A stretch of 56,532 bases of DNA. It comes from Chitinophagaceae bacterium (GTDB lineage: Bacteria; Bacteroidota; Bacteroidia; Chitinophagales; Chitinophagaceae). Both the position numbers and the translations under genes were made by a program. The notes beneath the pieces are model-generated. The model ran no database searches, was not told where the DNA came from, and saw only the letters and a program-made list of their open reading frames with translations. Positions within the stretch are counted from its first letter, which is position 1. The number at the start of each line of letters is the position of its first letter. Location of the stretch: assembly GCA_013696395.1 (NCBI GenBank), contig JACCYQ010000226.1, positions 1-56,532 on the forward strand. The letters run 5' to 3'. Positions 19,114-28,701 of this stretch are shown here, piece after piece.

Positions 19114-19804
19114 ATATTCTGGCTACAATGTAAGCGGCAGCTGCTGCAGTGGCACCGGTTAGCATCATGCGAAATGCTGCGGACCATGAACGTTCCCCCG
19201 TAAACCTGCTTTTCATCCAGCCTGAAACAAACAGGCAAACAAGCGTTAAGACCACAGATATTTGGAAAGCAATTGAAATGTTTGAAAAAAGCAAATAGGG
19301 GATTAACGGAATGATGCCGCCAATAATATAGGAAAGTGCAATAGTAATTCCCGAGCGTGATGCTTTTCCATTTTCGGGTCGAATAAGGGAAGGTTCATAT
19401 TTTTTTATAAATTCTTCCCAGTACTTTTTGTCTCTGGATAATTCTTCCGTTGCCTGTACCTGCATAGTTTCACTTAATCCCAAATGGCCGAAGAAATTCT
19501 TTACTTCCTGCTTTTCATGACTGTCCATTTCTTCCAGGGTATCATATTCTTGTTTCAAATTATGATGATATTCTTTTTGCGTTGTTTTAGCCGCGGATAC
19601 GCCACCAACACCCATGGCTATAGCACCAGCAACAACAGCGATTATTCCGGCAGCTACAATCACGTTATTTGATTCCACTACGTTACTTAATCCTGCTGAT
19701 AAAGCAAAGGGGATGGTTAATCCATCACCCATGCCTATCACTATATCGCGTAAACGGTCATAACTTCTTTCGTGTTTTAAATTCAATTCCTGGGTTGTAT
19801 TCAC
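19103..19804 (-). CDS. VIT1/CCC1-family metal transporter
   Basis: 233 residues. The opening YDRLRDIVIGMGDGLTIPFALSAGLS (in part, about 15-40) is the signature of the VIT/CCC1 family, which moves Fe2+ or Mn2+ out of the cytoplasm. Helices follow at about 45-70 (GVGGVSAAKTTQ at its end is the family glycine-rich motif) and three in the C-terminal half. Between them is an acidic, His-containing cytoplasmic stretch (about 70-130) corresponding to the metal-binding domain. The metal specificity is not visible from the sequence. Confidence 0.88.
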   Translation of the reverse strand: MNTTQELNLKHERSYDRLRDIVIGMGDGLTIPFALSAGLSNVVESNNVIVAAGIIAVVAGAIAMGVGGVSAAKTTQKEYHHNLKQEYDTLEEMDSHEKQEVKNFFGHLGLSETMQVQATEELSRDKKYWEEFIKKYEPSLIRPENGKASRSGITIALSYIIGGIIPLIPYLLFSNISIAFQISVVLTLVCLFVSGWMKSRFTGERSWSAAFRMMLTGATAAAAAYIVARIFMG

Positions 19805-19854
19805 TTAAAAGATTTGGTTCGAAAATAAACAAACAAATTCCACCAATTAATTTC

Positions 19855-21099
19855 TTATTTAATGGTATCTAAAACAGGTAAACTTTCTATGATAATGTTG
19901 ATACATTCTTTTAATTGTTCTTCTGTAATGATCAAAGGAGGTGCAAACCTGATCTTATCTCCATGTGTGGGTTTGGCGATCAAACCGGAATCTTTTAAAC
20001 GAAGGCAGAATTCCCATGCAGCATTACTATTATGATGATTGATTTCAATAGCATTCAGCAAACCCTTACCGCGAATGGTTTTAAGATACGGGCTGTTGAT
20101 CTTTTCCAATTCGTTACGAAATAAGTTCCCCATAGCTTCAGCATTTTCAGCCATATTCTCATCCAGCAAAACCTGCAGTGAAACCATGGCTACTTTACAG
20201 GCAAGTGGATTACCCCCATAAGTTGATCCATGATCTCCGGGTTTGATGGTCAGCATGATTTCATTATTGGCTAACACCGCACTTACGGGCATCGTGCCTC
20301 CACTGAGTGCTTTACCAAGAATTAAAATATCAGGATGAACATCTTCATGATCGCAGGCCAACATTTTACCTGTACGGCATAAACCGGTTTGTATTTCATC
20401 GGCCATAAAAAGTACATTGGCCTTTTTGCACAGATCAAAAGCTTTTGATAAGTATCCATCATCCGGCACAACCACACCTGCTTCACCTTGTATGGGTTCA
20501 ACCAGAAAACCGGCAACATTGGGTAATAGCAATACTTCTTCCAATGCCTGCAGGTTATTGTATTCAATCATGTGGAAGCCGGGTGTATAAGGGCCAAAGT
20601 CATTTCGTGATGATTCATCATTACTAAATGAAATAACCGTTGTTGTTCTGCCATGAAAATTATTTTTGCATACGATAATGACGGCTTCATTTTCCTGGAC
20701 TTTTTTTACCCGGTATGCCCATCGCCTGCATAATTTAATAGCGGTTTCAACGGCTTCCACGCCGCTGTTCATGGTCAATACTTTATCATAATGAAATAAA
20801 CCGGTAATATATTTTTCAAACGGTCCCAACTGGTCATTGTAAAAAGCCCTGCTGGTGAGCGTTAGTTTATGTGCCTGCTCAACAAATGCTTCGATGATGG
20901 CAGGGTGGCAATGCCCCTGGTTGATGGCTGAATAACCGCTTAAAAAGTCATAGTATTTTTTTCCTTCCACATCCCAGACAAAAACACCTTCACCCCGGGA
21001 AAGGACAACGGGTAATGGGTGGTAATTATGTGCGCCATATTTTTCTTCCAGCGCTATATAATAATTCGTATTAGTTAATACAGCTGTATTCGTTTGCAT
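19855..21099 (-). CDS. rocD: Ornithine--oxo-acid aminotransferase
   Basis: 414 residues of a class III PLP aminotransferase. It converts ornithine and 2-oxoglutarate to glutamate semialdehyde and glutamate, linking arginine and proline metabolism. The cofactor lysine is expected at K263 (LGKALSGG), with the acid pair in [14 protein letters not shown] at about 231-244. The N-terminal [20 protein letters not shown] is typical of ornithine aminotransferases rather than of GABA or acetylornithine enzymes. Arginine released by the cyanophycin-degrading fusion at 44.8 kb could feed this route, but that link is inference. Confidence 0.94.
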   Translation of the reverse strand: MQTNTAVLTNTNYYIALEEKYGAHNYHPLPVVLSRGEGVFVWDVEGKKYYDFLSGYSAINQGHCHPAIIEAFVEQAHKLTLTSRAFYNDQLGPFEKYITGLFHYDKVLTMNSGVEAVETAIKLCRRWAYRVKKVQENEAVIIVCKNNFHGRTTTVISFSNDESSRNDFGPYTPGFHMIEYNNLQALEEVLLLPNVAGFLVEPIQGEAGVVVPDDGYLSKAFDLCKKANVLFMADEIQTGLCRTGKMLACDHEDVHPDILILGKALSGGTMPVSAVLANNEIMLTIKPGDHGSTYGGNPLACKVAMVSLQVLLDENMAENAEAMGNLFRNELEKINSPYLKTIRGKGLLNAIEINHHNSNAAWEFCLRLKDSGLIAKPTHGDKIRFAPPLIITEEQLKECINIIIESLPVLDTIK

Positions 21100-21288
21100 A
21101 TTAAAAATTTAAAGTAAAAGAAATGGATATTGATTGGTCATTAAAGACCAGGATAGCAGGCCACACTTAGTGGTTCAGCAGATCAAGATTTTGATCAAGG
21201 AAAAATAATATGGTGTAAAGCGATGTGATAAGTATAAATTTCGGGTGTAAATTAAAATAATTATTCCGCCTGATAAAACATTTTAAAA

Positions 21289-21774
21289 ATGGACTATAAA
21301 ATTCCGGCTAAAACAAGCATCGGTCATGTACATTTAAAAGTTTCCGATCTGAACAAAGCCCTGGATTTTTACAGGGATCTGCTGGGATTCGAAGAAACAC
21401 AACGCTATGGGACAAACGCCATATTTCTTTCTGCAGGCGGGTATCATCACCATATCGGCCTGAATATCTGGTACAGTAAGAACGCTTCACCAGCGGCCAG
21501 ACAGGCATGCGGATTATTTCATGCAGCCATATTATTTGATACTAAACAAGATCTTGCCAATATTTTAAAAAGGTTAATGGAACATAAATATCCATTGACC
21601 GGACTGACTGATCATGGGGTTTCGCTGGCCATTTACCTGGATGATCCTGATGGAAACGGCATAGAATTATACTGGGACCGGCCTCAGGCAGAATGGCCTA
21701 TAGATTCGGAAGGAAATTTAAAAATGGTAACCGAAGAACTGGATATTCAGGATTTGCTGGCATCAGCCGTGTAG
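21289..21774 (+). CDS. VOC-family metalloenzyme (glyoxalase/extradiol dioxygenase-like)
   Basis: 161 residues with a VOC fold. Metal ligands are likely the His in IGHVHLKV (about 15), the His in GLFHAAILF (about 85) and the Glu in GIELYWDRP. Conserved turn segments KALDFYRDLLGF and LDDPDGNGIELY match the catechol-2,3-dioxygenase-like group (CatE type). The substrate cannot be told. The 3' end overlaps the convergent ispE gene by 12 bases. Confidence 0.88.
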   Translation: MDYKIPAKTSIGHVHLKVSDLNKALDFYRDLLGFEETQRYGTNAIFLSAGGYHHHIGLNIWYSKNASPAARQACGLFHAAILFDTKQDLANILKRLMEHKYPLTGLTDHGVSLAIYLDDPDGNGIELYWDRPQAEWPIDSEGNLKMVTEELDIQDLLASAV

Positions 21775-22626
21775 TATTTTCACAAACCATTCCGGCGGGA
21801 AGTCAAATGCGGGTTTTTGTTCCTTATGAAACAATCCAAAAATTGTTGATCCGGTCCCTGTCATGGATGCATAAAATGCCCCGTTTAAATAAAGCTTTTC
21901 TTTGAGGGATTGCAAAATTGGATGCAATTTAAAAACGGGTTGTTCAAATTGATTTTCAAGTTGATCTTTCCATTCGTAAGGGGATTGTTTTATGATTTCA
22001 GCAATTGGTTTTGCAGACTTCGTTGGTTTAACTAAACCAAAAGCTTCAGCCGTGCTGATATGAATACCCGGGTTTACAATTACAATATGATAAGCAGACA
22101 GATCAAGTTCAACGGGTGTCAATTTTTCACCCCGTCCTTTTGCAATGGCCGGCTTACTCAATAGAAAGAATGGACAATCACTCCCTAACGTTAATGCATA
22201 ATCGTATAATTTTTGCGCTGGAATATCCAGGTTAAATTTTTCATTTAACAGGACAAGACAATAAGCGCCATCCGCACTGCCGCCACCCAAACCGGCACCA
22301 TTGGGAATTGCTTTATGCAGGTGCATTAGCAAGGGAGGTATAGTGTAATCCCGTTTAATCAGGTTATAGGCTTTTATACAAATATTATCTGCTGGCAAAC
22401 CGGGAATGGCATTTCCGCTCGATGAAAATTTAATTCCCGGCATTTCAAATTGGCTAATGAATGGAGAATCGTTGGAAATTATTTCATTTCCATTATCAGG
22501 TATCACTTCCAGCGCATCATTTAATGCAATGGGATAAAATAGGGTTTCAATGTCGTGGTAGCCATCGGGTCTTTTACCGGTTATATACAAGCCCAGGTTT
22601 ATTTTACAATTTGGAAAAACGATCAA
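21763..22626 (-). CDS. ispE: 4-diphosphocytidyl-2-C-methyl-D-erythritol kinase
   Basis: 287 residues, GHMP kinase family, fourth step of the MEP isoprenoid pathway. K8 in the first strand (FPNCKINLGLYI), RPDGYHDIETLFYP (about 19-32), the ATP loop IPNGAGLGGGSADG (107-120) with the catalytic Asp at 118, and a C-terminal GTGSTIFGLF make a complete enzyme. It follows the DUF151 gene after 65 bases on the same strand and probably shares its transcript. Confidence 0.96.
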   Translation of the reverse strand: MIVFPNCKINLGLYITGKRPDGYHDIETLFYPIALNDALEVIPDNGNEIISNDSPFISQFEMPGIKFSSSGNAIPGLPADNICIKAYNLIKRDYTIPPLLMHLHKAIPNGAGLGGGSADGAYCLVLLNEKFNLDIPAQKLYDYALTLGSDCPFFLLSKPAIAKGRGEKLTPVELDLSAYHIVIVNPGIHISTAEAFGLVKPTKSAKPIAEIIKQSPYEWKDQLENQFEQPVFKLHPILQSLKEKLYLNGAFYASMTGTGSTIFGLFHKEQKPAFDFPPEWFVKILHG

Positions 22627-22691
22627 GATAGAATGATTTAAGAGACCAGCATTATTGTAATAGACGCATTAAAATTAAAGTCAGAAAATAA

Positions 22692-23285
22692 TTAATCTTC
22701 TTTCCTGCGGCTGTTTATTTCATCGCGGATGGCGATGGCCCGAATATAATCTTCATTTTCCAGTACCTGCGTCAACAAAGTAGTCAAATCTTCTAAAGAC
22801 ATGGCCCGCAGATCTTCATTTACATTGGGCTCTTCTTCTATATTAGAGGTTGTTTTCTTTTTCTTAGTGCCTGAATCCTCCATTAAAATCCCTGCACTGT
22901 CAAGAATATGTTCATAGGTATAAATGGGGCAACCAAAACGAACAGCCAATGCCAGTGCATCAGAGGTGCGGGAATCTATTTCCACCGTATCATTTTCAGA
23001 AGAACAAAGTAATTTGGAATAAAAGATGCCTTCCTGCAGGTCGCTAATAATAATTTCATGAAGATCCAGGTTGAAAGCAGTCATGAAATTTTTCATCAGG
23101 TCGTGTGTTAAAGGGCGGCTGGGTTGCATTTTTTCAAGGGCTACTGCAATTGCCTGTGCCTCAAATCCGCCAATTACTATGGGTAACCTGCGTAAACCGT
23201 TGGCTTCACCTAAAACAACGGCATAAGAATGAGTTTGTGTAATACTATGCGATAATGCGACTATTTCCAGTTCTATCTTCTTCAT
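22692..23285 (-). CDS. DUF151 bifunctional-nuclease-family protein with C-terminal UVR motif
   Basis: 197 residues. Residues 1-135 are a DUF151/BFN domain (LPIVIGGFEAQAIAVALE, then SRTSDALALAVRFGCPIY); plant members have DNase and RNase activity. A charged linker with KKKKTT is followed by a UVR-type helical hairpin (about 160-195), the motif that in UvrB binds UvrC. This two-part design is common in Bacteroidetes. The physiological role is not established. Confidence 0.9.
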   Translation of the reverse strand: MKKIELEIVALSHSITQTHSYAVVLGEANGLRRLPIVIGGFEAQAIAVALEKMQPSRPLTHDLMKNFMTAFNLDLHEIIISDLQEGIFYSKLLCSSENDTVEIDSRTSDALALAVRFGCPIYTYEHILDSAGILMEDSGTKKKKTTSNIEEEPNVNEDLRAMSLEDLTTLLTQVLENEDYIRAIAIRDEINSRRKED

Positions 23286-23333
23286 ATCCCTGATTTCAGC
23301 AAGCTTTTAATGGTCTCTAAATTGATTATTCGA

Positions 23334-23341
23334 CAAAAATA
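23334..23341 (-). promoter_or_regulatory. -7 box of the DUF151-ispE unit
   Basis: On the minus strand TATTTTTG fits TAnnTTTG. It abuts the T-run of the etfA terminator, so a new transcription unit seems to start as soon as the previous one ends. Confidence 0.4.
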
Positions 23342-23372
23342 TAAAAAAAACCCTCCGGAATGCCGGAAGGTT
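23342..23372 (-). terminator. Intrinsic terminator of etfB-etfA
   Basis: On the minus strand CCTTCCGG-CATT-CCGGAGGG forms an eight-pair stem (one U-G) followed by eight T, about 20 bases after the etfA stop. Confidence 0.8.
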
Positions 23373-23391
23373 ATAAATCAGTTTAATGACT

Positions 23392-24357
23392 CTACCCGTT
23401 TGCTTTCTTGTTTTTAATAGCAGCAGTTAATTTGGGCACTATTTCAAAAGCATCTCCAACAATACCATAGTCAGCTGCTTTGAAAAAGGGTGCTTCAGCA
23501 TCTTTGTTTATTACAACGATCACCTTACTGCGGTTTACTCCAGCCAGGTGTTGGATAGCCCCTGAAATGCCTATCGCAATATATAAATTTGGTGCAATAG
23601 CTAAACCTGTTTGTCCCACATGTTCATGGTGCGGTCTCCAGTTTGTATCGGCAACCGGCCGGCTACATGCCAGGGCTGCATTCAGTTCTTCCGCCAGTTC
23701 TTCAATCATTCCCCAGTTCTCAGGACCTTTTAATCCCCGGCCCGCGCTAACAACTCTTTCAGCTTCACTCAATGGTACCGATCCGGTGATTTTATCTGTT
23801 TGGGTAACTTTTACTTTTGGTGACTCTATTTGCGCAGCAAATGAAACCACTTCTGCAGTTCCTTCACCAGAAACAATTTTATATGCATTCGGATTTAATG
23901 CGATGATCTTTATATCTGTTTTTAAAGAAATATTGGCGAAAGCTTTTCCCGAGAAAACATTTTTTCGTACCATAAAACCATCACCGGTTTCTGGTAAAGC
24001 AATGGCACCTGTAACCAGTGCTGCTTTTAATTTAACTGATAATCTTGGTGCAATGGTTTTGCCATCTGCATTATTTGAAAAAATTATCAGTTTAGCACCC
24101 ATGGAAGTGGCAACTTCCGCAATAACTTTTGTGTAAACTTGGGAATCCAGGTGTGTTAATTCATCATGATCTACATGATGAATTTTTTTTACTCCGTATT
24201 TGCCAAGCAGGGAAGGGTCTTCGGTTACTTTTCCTAATAATACTCCTTCGGCATGGGTTCCCAGTTGTTCGGCCAGTTTGGCGCCATAGGTTAAGGCTTC
24301 CAGGGATGCTTTTTTAACCTGGCCTTCAGATTGATCTATAAAAACTAATACAGGCAT
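23392..24357 (-). CDS. etfA: Electron transfer flavoprotein alpha subunit
   Basis: 321 residues. The C-terminal FAD domain is clear: GRGLKGPENW (about 206-215), CSRPVADTNW, GQTGLAIAPNLYIAIGISG and the loop with NKDAEAPFF. It holds FAD at the interface with EtfB and passes electrons from acyl-CoA and other dehydrogenases to ETF-quinone oxidoreductase. etfB is upstream, 49 bases away on the same strand. Confidence 0.97.
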   Translation of the reverse strand: MPVLVFIDQSEGQVKKASLEALTYGAKLAEQLGTHAEGVLLGKVTEDPSLLGKYGVKKIHHVDHDELTHLDSQVYTKVIAEVATSMGAKLIIFSNNADGKTIAPRLSVKLKAALVTGAIALPETGDGFMVRKNVFSGKAFANISLKTDIKIIALNPNAYKIVSGEGTAEVVSFAAQIESPKVKVTQTDKITGSVPLSEAERVVSAGRGLKGPENWGMIEELAEELNAALACSRPVADTNWRPHHEHVGQTGLAIAPNLYIAIGISGAIQHLAGVNRSKVIVVINKDAEAPFFKAADYGIVGDAFEIVPKLTAAIKNKKANG

Positions 24358-24406
24358 ATCTAATTTTTTTAAATGAGGTAATTATTTGCTGGTTAAAGCA
24401 GACTGC

Positions 24407-25150
24407 TTAAATCACTTTTGCTTCATCATGCAATAACCTCACTAACTCTTCTACGTTATCTGCATCCACCAATTTTACACCGGCTTTTGGAGGGGGTAAT
24501 TCAAAACTTAACGTACTCGTCATGGCTTCAACTGCAATGGGCTCCACAACTTTTAAAGGTTTTGTACGAGCCGCCATGATTCCGCGCATATTCGGAATAC
24601 GGGCTTCTGCCATTCCTTTCTGGCAACTGATTACAACGGGTAATTCAACTTCACAAATTTCCACGCCACCTTCTATTTCCCGGGTAACAGTGGCTGTTTT
24701 TCCAGTCAATTCAAGTTTTGTTGCCATTGCTACATAGGGCAGGTCCAGCATTTCAGATAACATTCCTCCTACAGAAGATCCTAAATAATCTATGGTTTCT
24801 CTACCGGTCAGAATCAAATCAAATCCGCCATCTTTGGCGATAGCTGAAATCTGCACTGCCGTATCATAACTTTCCTGGGGATCGTGACTGATCCGGATGG
24901 CTTCATCACCACCAAGCGCAAGCGCTTTTCGGATAATGGGTTCCGCATCCACCCCGCCAACATTTACGAGTGTAATAGATGCTGATGAATCTTTTTCTTT
25001 TATTTCAATAGCTCTGATCAATGCATACCATTCATCGTAGGGATTAATGATCCACTGTACACCCGCAGTTGCGAATTTCGTGTTATTGTCTGTGAAGGCT
25101 ATTTTTGCCGTTGTATCCGGTGTTTTACTGATGCACACTAATATTTTCAT
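24407..25150 (-). CDS. etfB: Electron transfer flavoprotein beta subunit
   Basis: 247 residues, the normal length. KILVCISKTPDTTAKI at the N-terminus, NPYDEWYALIRAIEIKE near 37-53, and the AMP-binding GRETIDYLGSSVGGMLSE at about 116-133 are hallmark segments. First gene of the etfBA pair. A -7-like box (minus strand TATATTTG at 25207-25214) lies upstream. Confidence 0.97.
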   Translation of the reverse strand: MKILVCISKTPDTTAKIAFTDNNTKFATAGVQWIINPYDEWYALIRAIEIKEKDSSASITLVNVGGVDAEPIIRKALALGGDEAIRISHDPQESYDTAVQISAIAKDGGFDLILTGRETIDYLGSSVGGMLSEMLDLPYVAMATKLELTGKTATVTREIEGGVEICEVELPVVISCQKGMAEARIPNMRGIMAARTKPLKVVEPIAVEAMTSTLSFELPPPKAGVKLVDADNVEELVRLLHDEAKVI

Positions 25151-25206
25151 ACATGATCATTTTGATAATTAAATCCTGGTAGTTGTTTATGCAACCATTA
25201 AAATTA

Positions 25207-25214
25207 CAAATATA
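25207..25214 (-). promoter_or_regulatory. -7 box of etfB-etfA
   Basis: Minus-strand TATATTTG fits TAnnTTTG, 57 bases before the etfB start. A second match (TATCTTTG, 25222-25229) overlaps the same area, so the exact box is uncertain. Confidence 0.4.
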
Positions 25215-25263
25215 ATGTTGCCAAAGATACTCATGAAGAAAATAAAGGATTATTTTATTGCAA

Positions 25264-25575
25264 ATGGATAGGAAAGAAAAAATACTGGCCATGCTTGCTG
25301 ATACTCCGGGTGATAGTTTTTTACAACATGCACTGGCACTTGAGTACATCAAAAATGGAAATGATGAAGAAGCTAAAAAGTTATTTGAAACCCTGTTGAT
25401 GCGGGATCCTGGTTATATCGGCAGTTATTATCACCTGGCTAAGTTACTGGAGCGTCAACTGGATGAAAAAGGCGCCATTGCAGTTTATGAAAAAGGTATG
25501 CAGGAAGCAAAATTGGCCGGTGATCAGCATGCTTATAATGAACTCCGCAGTGCACATGAAGAATTGACTTTTTAA
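25264..25575 (+). CDS. Small tetratricopeptide-repeat protein
   Basis: 103 residues starting MDRKEKILAMLADTPGD, with two to three TPR-like helical hairpins (ALEYIKNGNDEEAKKLFETLL, then YYHLAKLLERQLDEKGAIAVYEKGM). No signal peptide, so cytoplasmic; probably a protein-interaction adaptor. A TTG codon two residues upstream is in frame, but the ATG is the natural start. tilS follows 50 bases downstream. Confidence 0.82.
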   Translation: MDRKEKILAMLADTPGDSFLQHALALEYIKNGNDEEAKKLFETLLMRDPGYIGSYYHLAKLLERQLDEKGAIAVYEKGMQEAKLAGDQHAYNELRSAHEELTF

Positions 25576-25625
25576 AGGTTTTGGCCAGGGGTATTTGAAA
25601 ATTTACCTCATTATTTTAAACGAAT

Positions 25626-26963
25626 ATGAACCTCCTGAATTTATTCAAAGAATTTATCGCTGCAGAAAAGTTGTTCCATCAAAAGGATCAACTACTGATT
25701 GCCGTTAGCGGTGGATTGGACTCCGTTGTTTTATGTGAATTGTGTAAACAGGGAGGATTCGATTTTTCAATAGCTCATTGTAATTTCCAGTTACGGGCTG
25801 CGGAGAGTGAAAGAGATGAACACTTTGTAAAGGAATTGGCGGAAAAGTATAAGGTCTCATTTTTTGTAAAAAAATTTGATACAAATACTTATGCAGATAA
25901 TAAAAAGATATCCATCCAGGAAGCTGCCCGGAACCTGCGCTATGAATGGTTTCAAGAGCTAATACCCGGCTTAAGATTGAACCAAAAACCTGTATGGTTA
26001 TTGACGGCTCATCATGCGGATGATAATGTGGAAACTCAGTTGATGAATTTTTTTAAAGGTACTGGTATACAAGGTTTACGTGGAATAGAATCTAAAAGAT
26101 CATTTATTGTTCGACCATTACTATTCGCTTCCCGAAATCAATTGGTTGAATTTGCAAACGTCCATAAATTACCGTGGGTGGAAGATAGCAGCAATCAAAT
26201 GGATAAATATACCCGTAACTATTTTCGGCATCATCTTATTCCGCTCGTTGAAAATATTTTACCCGGAGCAGGCGAAAATTTAAAGAATAATCTTTCGCGT
26301 TTCAGAGATGTTTTCTTGCTATACCAGCAAGCTATTTCACTCCATAAAAAAAAATTGCTTGTTCCAAAAGGGAATGAAGTTCATATTTCTATATTAAAAT
26401 TGATGCATACAACACCGCTTAATACGGTTTTGTATGAGATTATTGCACCCTATGGGTTTACATCTAAACAAACCAATGAAGTAGTAAAATTATTGAACAG
26501 CGAAAGTGGGAGGGAAGTCTATAGTTCGAATCACCGCATTATTAAAAACAGGAATTGGCTGATTATTGCTCCGCTCCAGGATAAGGATTCACAGGTGATC
26601 ATTATAGAAAATGAAAACAGCATAGTGGATTTTGAAAACGGGCGATTATCATTAAAGATTTTACAGGATGCGGTCCCTGATTCATCAGCAAATACTGCTC
26701 ACCTGGATGCAAGGCATATTCATTTTCCTTTGATTCTGCGGAAGTGGAAAACCGGCGACTACTTCTACCCGTTAGGGATGAAGAAAAAGAAAAAAATTTC
26801 CCGGTTCCTGATCGATCAAAAGGTCTCTAAAACCGGGAAAGAAAAAATATGGGTAATTGAAATGAATAAAAAAATAATCTGGGTAGTGGGATTACGCATC
26901 GATGAAAGGTTTAAAATTGCACCGCAACCCCATCAAACACTCCGCCTTTCGTTATCAGAATGA
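25626..26963 (+). CDS. tilS: tRNA(Ile)-lysidine synthetase
   Basis: 445 residues. The PP-loop SGGLDS is at 28-33. TilS attaches lysine to C34 of the CAU-anticodon tRNA-Ile so that it reads AUA. LLTAHHADDNVETQLMNFFKGTG marks the N-terminal catalytic domain, and the C-terminal domain has RKWKTGDYFYPLGMKKKKKISRFLID (in part), a basic tRNA-binding stretch. The last 9 bases overlap the convergent rhomboid gene. Confidence 0.95.
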   Translation: MNLLNLFKEFIAAEKLFHQKDQLLIAVSGGLDSVVLCELCKQGGFDFSIAHCNFQLRAAESERDEHFVKELAEKYKVSFFVKKFDTNTYADNKKISIQEAARNLRYEWFQELIPGLRLNQKPVWLLTAHHADDNVETQLMNFFKGTGIQGLRGIESKRSFIVRPLLFASRNQLVEFANVHKLPWVEDSSNQMDKYTRNYFRHHLIPLVENILPGAGENLKNNLSRFRDVFLLYQQAISLHKKKLLVPKGNEVHISILKLMHTTPLNTVLYEIIAPYGFTSKQTNEVVKLLNSESGREVYSSNHRIIKNRNWLIIAPLQDKDSQVIIIENENSIVDFENGRLSLKILQDAVPDSSANTAHLDARHIHFPLILRKWKTGDYFYPLGMKKKKKISRFLIDQKVSKTGKEKIWVIEMNKKIIWVVGLRIDERFKIAPQPHQTLRLSLSE

Positions 26964-27563
26964 TGGATGCATCAGCCTGTCAAAAAAGTTTTGGAAAAGA
27001 TCGGGGCGTACGATGGCCGTAAATACAAAACCATAAACGCCACCCCATAAATGGGCATTATGCCCAATATTATCACCACCTTTTTTTGACATGTAAGCTG
27101 AATAAAAAATATACAAAGCACCAAAAAGAATAATGGGCAGGCATAAAATACCAAATAAGCAAATCCCTTTAAACCACGGATCTAGAATGATTGTTGCAAA
27201 AACAACAGCCGATACGGCTCCCGAAGCGCCCAGGGATCGATAGTGATGATTGTCTTTGTGTTTAAAAAAATCAAATAAGGATGCTGCTGGTATGGCTGTT
27301 AAATATAGGATGATGTATTGGGGTGATGTAAAGATCCTCGCTTCCAGCACAGGGCCAAAAAAGAAAAGCGTCAGCATATTTATAAAAAGGTGAAAGAAAT
27401 CTGCATGTACAAAACCATGTGTCAATAACCTGTATGGTTCACGACCGCCTTTCATCCGGGCAGGATAAAACATCAGTTCGCCCAAAATCTTTTGATTATT
27501 GAATGCGGTTATGGAAATAATGGATGTAATTATAATGATGATTAATGTAATGGATAGCGTCAT
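26955..27563 (-). CDS. Rhomboid-family intramembrane serine protease
   Basis: 202 residues with about six membrane segments. The catalytic Ser is S114 in LGASGAV and the His is H171 in GHNAHLWGG; H58 and N62 in HADFFHLFINML belong to the oxyanion area. All parts needed for activity are present. Rhomboids cut other membrane proteins inside the bilayer; the substrate is unknown. It has a well-spaced promoter of its own. Confidence 0.93.
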   Translation of the reverse strand: MTLSITLIIIIITSIISITAFNNQKILGELMFYPARMKGGREPYRLLTHGFVHADFFHLFINMLTLFFFGPVLEARIFTSPQYIILYLTAIPAASLFDFFKHKDNHHYRSLGASGAVSAVVFATIILDPWFKGICLFGILCLPIILFGALYIFYSAYMSKKGGDNIGHNAHLWGGVYGFVFTAIVRPDLFQNFFDRLMHPSF

Positions 27564-27584
27564 TTAGCGGGTTTTGATAAGCGT

Positions 27585-27616
27585 CAAATCTAAAAGTAGA
27601 AAGTTGAAATCTCAAA
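27585..27616 (-). promoter_or_regulatory. Promoter of the rhomboid gene
   Basis: On the minus strand TAGATTTG (27585-27592) fits the -7 consensus, and TTTG (27613-27616) stands 20 bases upstream as the -33 element. This is the best-matching Bacteroidetes promoter I found in the window. The -33 element lies just inside the region after the rlmH stop. Confidence 0.65.
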
Positions 27617-27617
27617 T

Positions 27618-28091
27618 TTATTTATGATGATATTTTTCATTCTTTAAAATGGTGCAAGCACGATAAACCTGTTCAGCAAGAATTAGCCGAACCAGTTGGT
27701 GCGGAAAAGTAAGTTTGGATAAAGACCATTTATAATTAGAAATGCTTAATAAGTTAGCATGCAACCCGAATGCGCCACCAATGATAAATACTAACCGTTT
27801 TATACTTTCATTGGCTCTTGATTGTATGAACTTAGCCAAGTCAACCGAATCGAGTTGTTTGCCAAATTCATCCAGGGCAATAATAAAATCATCTTTTTTG
27901 ATTTGTGCCAATAATAAATCGGCTTCCTTTTTTTTCAGTTCATCTTCACTCATTGCAGCAGCATTTTTTGGAACAGGATACAGGGTCCATTCAACAGGAA
28001 AATATTTTTGTAAACGGTTTGTAAAATCCGCAACTCCTGCATCTACATAAACTTCATTTGATTTTCCGATTGCCCAAAAACATATTTTCAT
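27618..28091 (-). CDS. rlmH: 23S rRNA (pseudouridine1915-N3)-methyltransferase
   Basis: 157 residues, a complete SPOUT-class enzyme. FIIALDEFGKQLDSVDLAKFI, FIIGGAFGLH and the C-terminal LSKLTFPHQLVRLILAEQVYRA (in part) form the S-adenosylmethionine trefoil knot. The chain ends KNEKYHHK, as is usual. It methylates a pseudouridine in helix 69 of 23S rRNA. Confidence 0.97.
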   Translation of the reverse strand: MKICFWAIGKSNEVYVDAGVADFTNRLQKYFPVEWTLYPVPKNAAAMSEDELKKKEADLLLAQIKKDDFIIALDEFGKQLDSVDLAKFIQSRANESIKRLVFIIGGAFGLHANLLSISNYKWSLSKLTFPHQLVRLILAEQVYRACTILKNEKYHHK

Positions 28092-28246
28092 TTGCTAATA
28101 TTATTTTTTTACCCAATTGTCATTAATGATGATATTTTTATTTTCTACTCCAATTGAATTTTCCAAAATTTTAATATCTAATAATATTCAAAGCCAAAAT
28201 GGGAAGGGTTGGCATAGTTAATGAATAAGTTTTATAAAAATTTACC

Positions 28247-28681
28247 ATGAAAAAAATAATTGGGGTATACCTGCTTATTTTATCCCTGGCATTTGCCAGT
28301 TGCGATACTATTTCAAATTTACCAACCAATACCAGTGGGGGGATATTTTCACTGAATGGGAACTGGATGTTAAACAGCAGCAATGATAATGCATTGGAGG
28401 GTACGATTGTAACCGTATTCCCGGCAGTGAGCGATGCCACAATTCGTACACTGGGAAATAATACCAAATGTTTCCGGGAAAGGGACGTGATTTGGCGAGG
28501 CGTAAAAAGTTCCAGCGGGGGAGGATTTACCTTTGAAAACCTGGTTAATGCCTGTAATAATGCTTCGGTTTATCGTCCGGCAAGCATTACCATAATTAGT
28601 AATGATGAAATCCGGATCAGCGGGCAAAATGATGAAGGTCTGGAACTGAACCAGACCTGGAGGAGAGTAACATCGGAATAA
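28247..28681 (+). CDS. Small secreted lipoprotein of unknown function
   Basis: 144 residues. MKKIIGVYLLILSLAFASC is a lipoprotein signal with acceptor Cys19. The rest is about 115 residues of strand-like sequence with FSLNGNWMLNSSNDNALEGTI at the front and ELNQTWRRV at the end, recalling small META/lipocalin-like lipoproteins in which a short GxW motif opens the barrel; that comparison is only a resemblance. It lies beside the CHASE2/caspase gene group but convergent to it. Confidence 0.75.
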   Translation: MKKIIGVYLLILSLAFASCDTISNLPTNTSGGIFSLNGNWMLNSSNDNALEGTIVTVFPAVSDATIRTLGNNTKCFRERDVIWRGVKSSSGGGFTFENLVNACNNASVYRPASITIISNDEIRISGQNDEGLELNQTWRRVTSE

Positions 28682-28701
28682 AAGAAATTTTAGAAATATT
28701 T

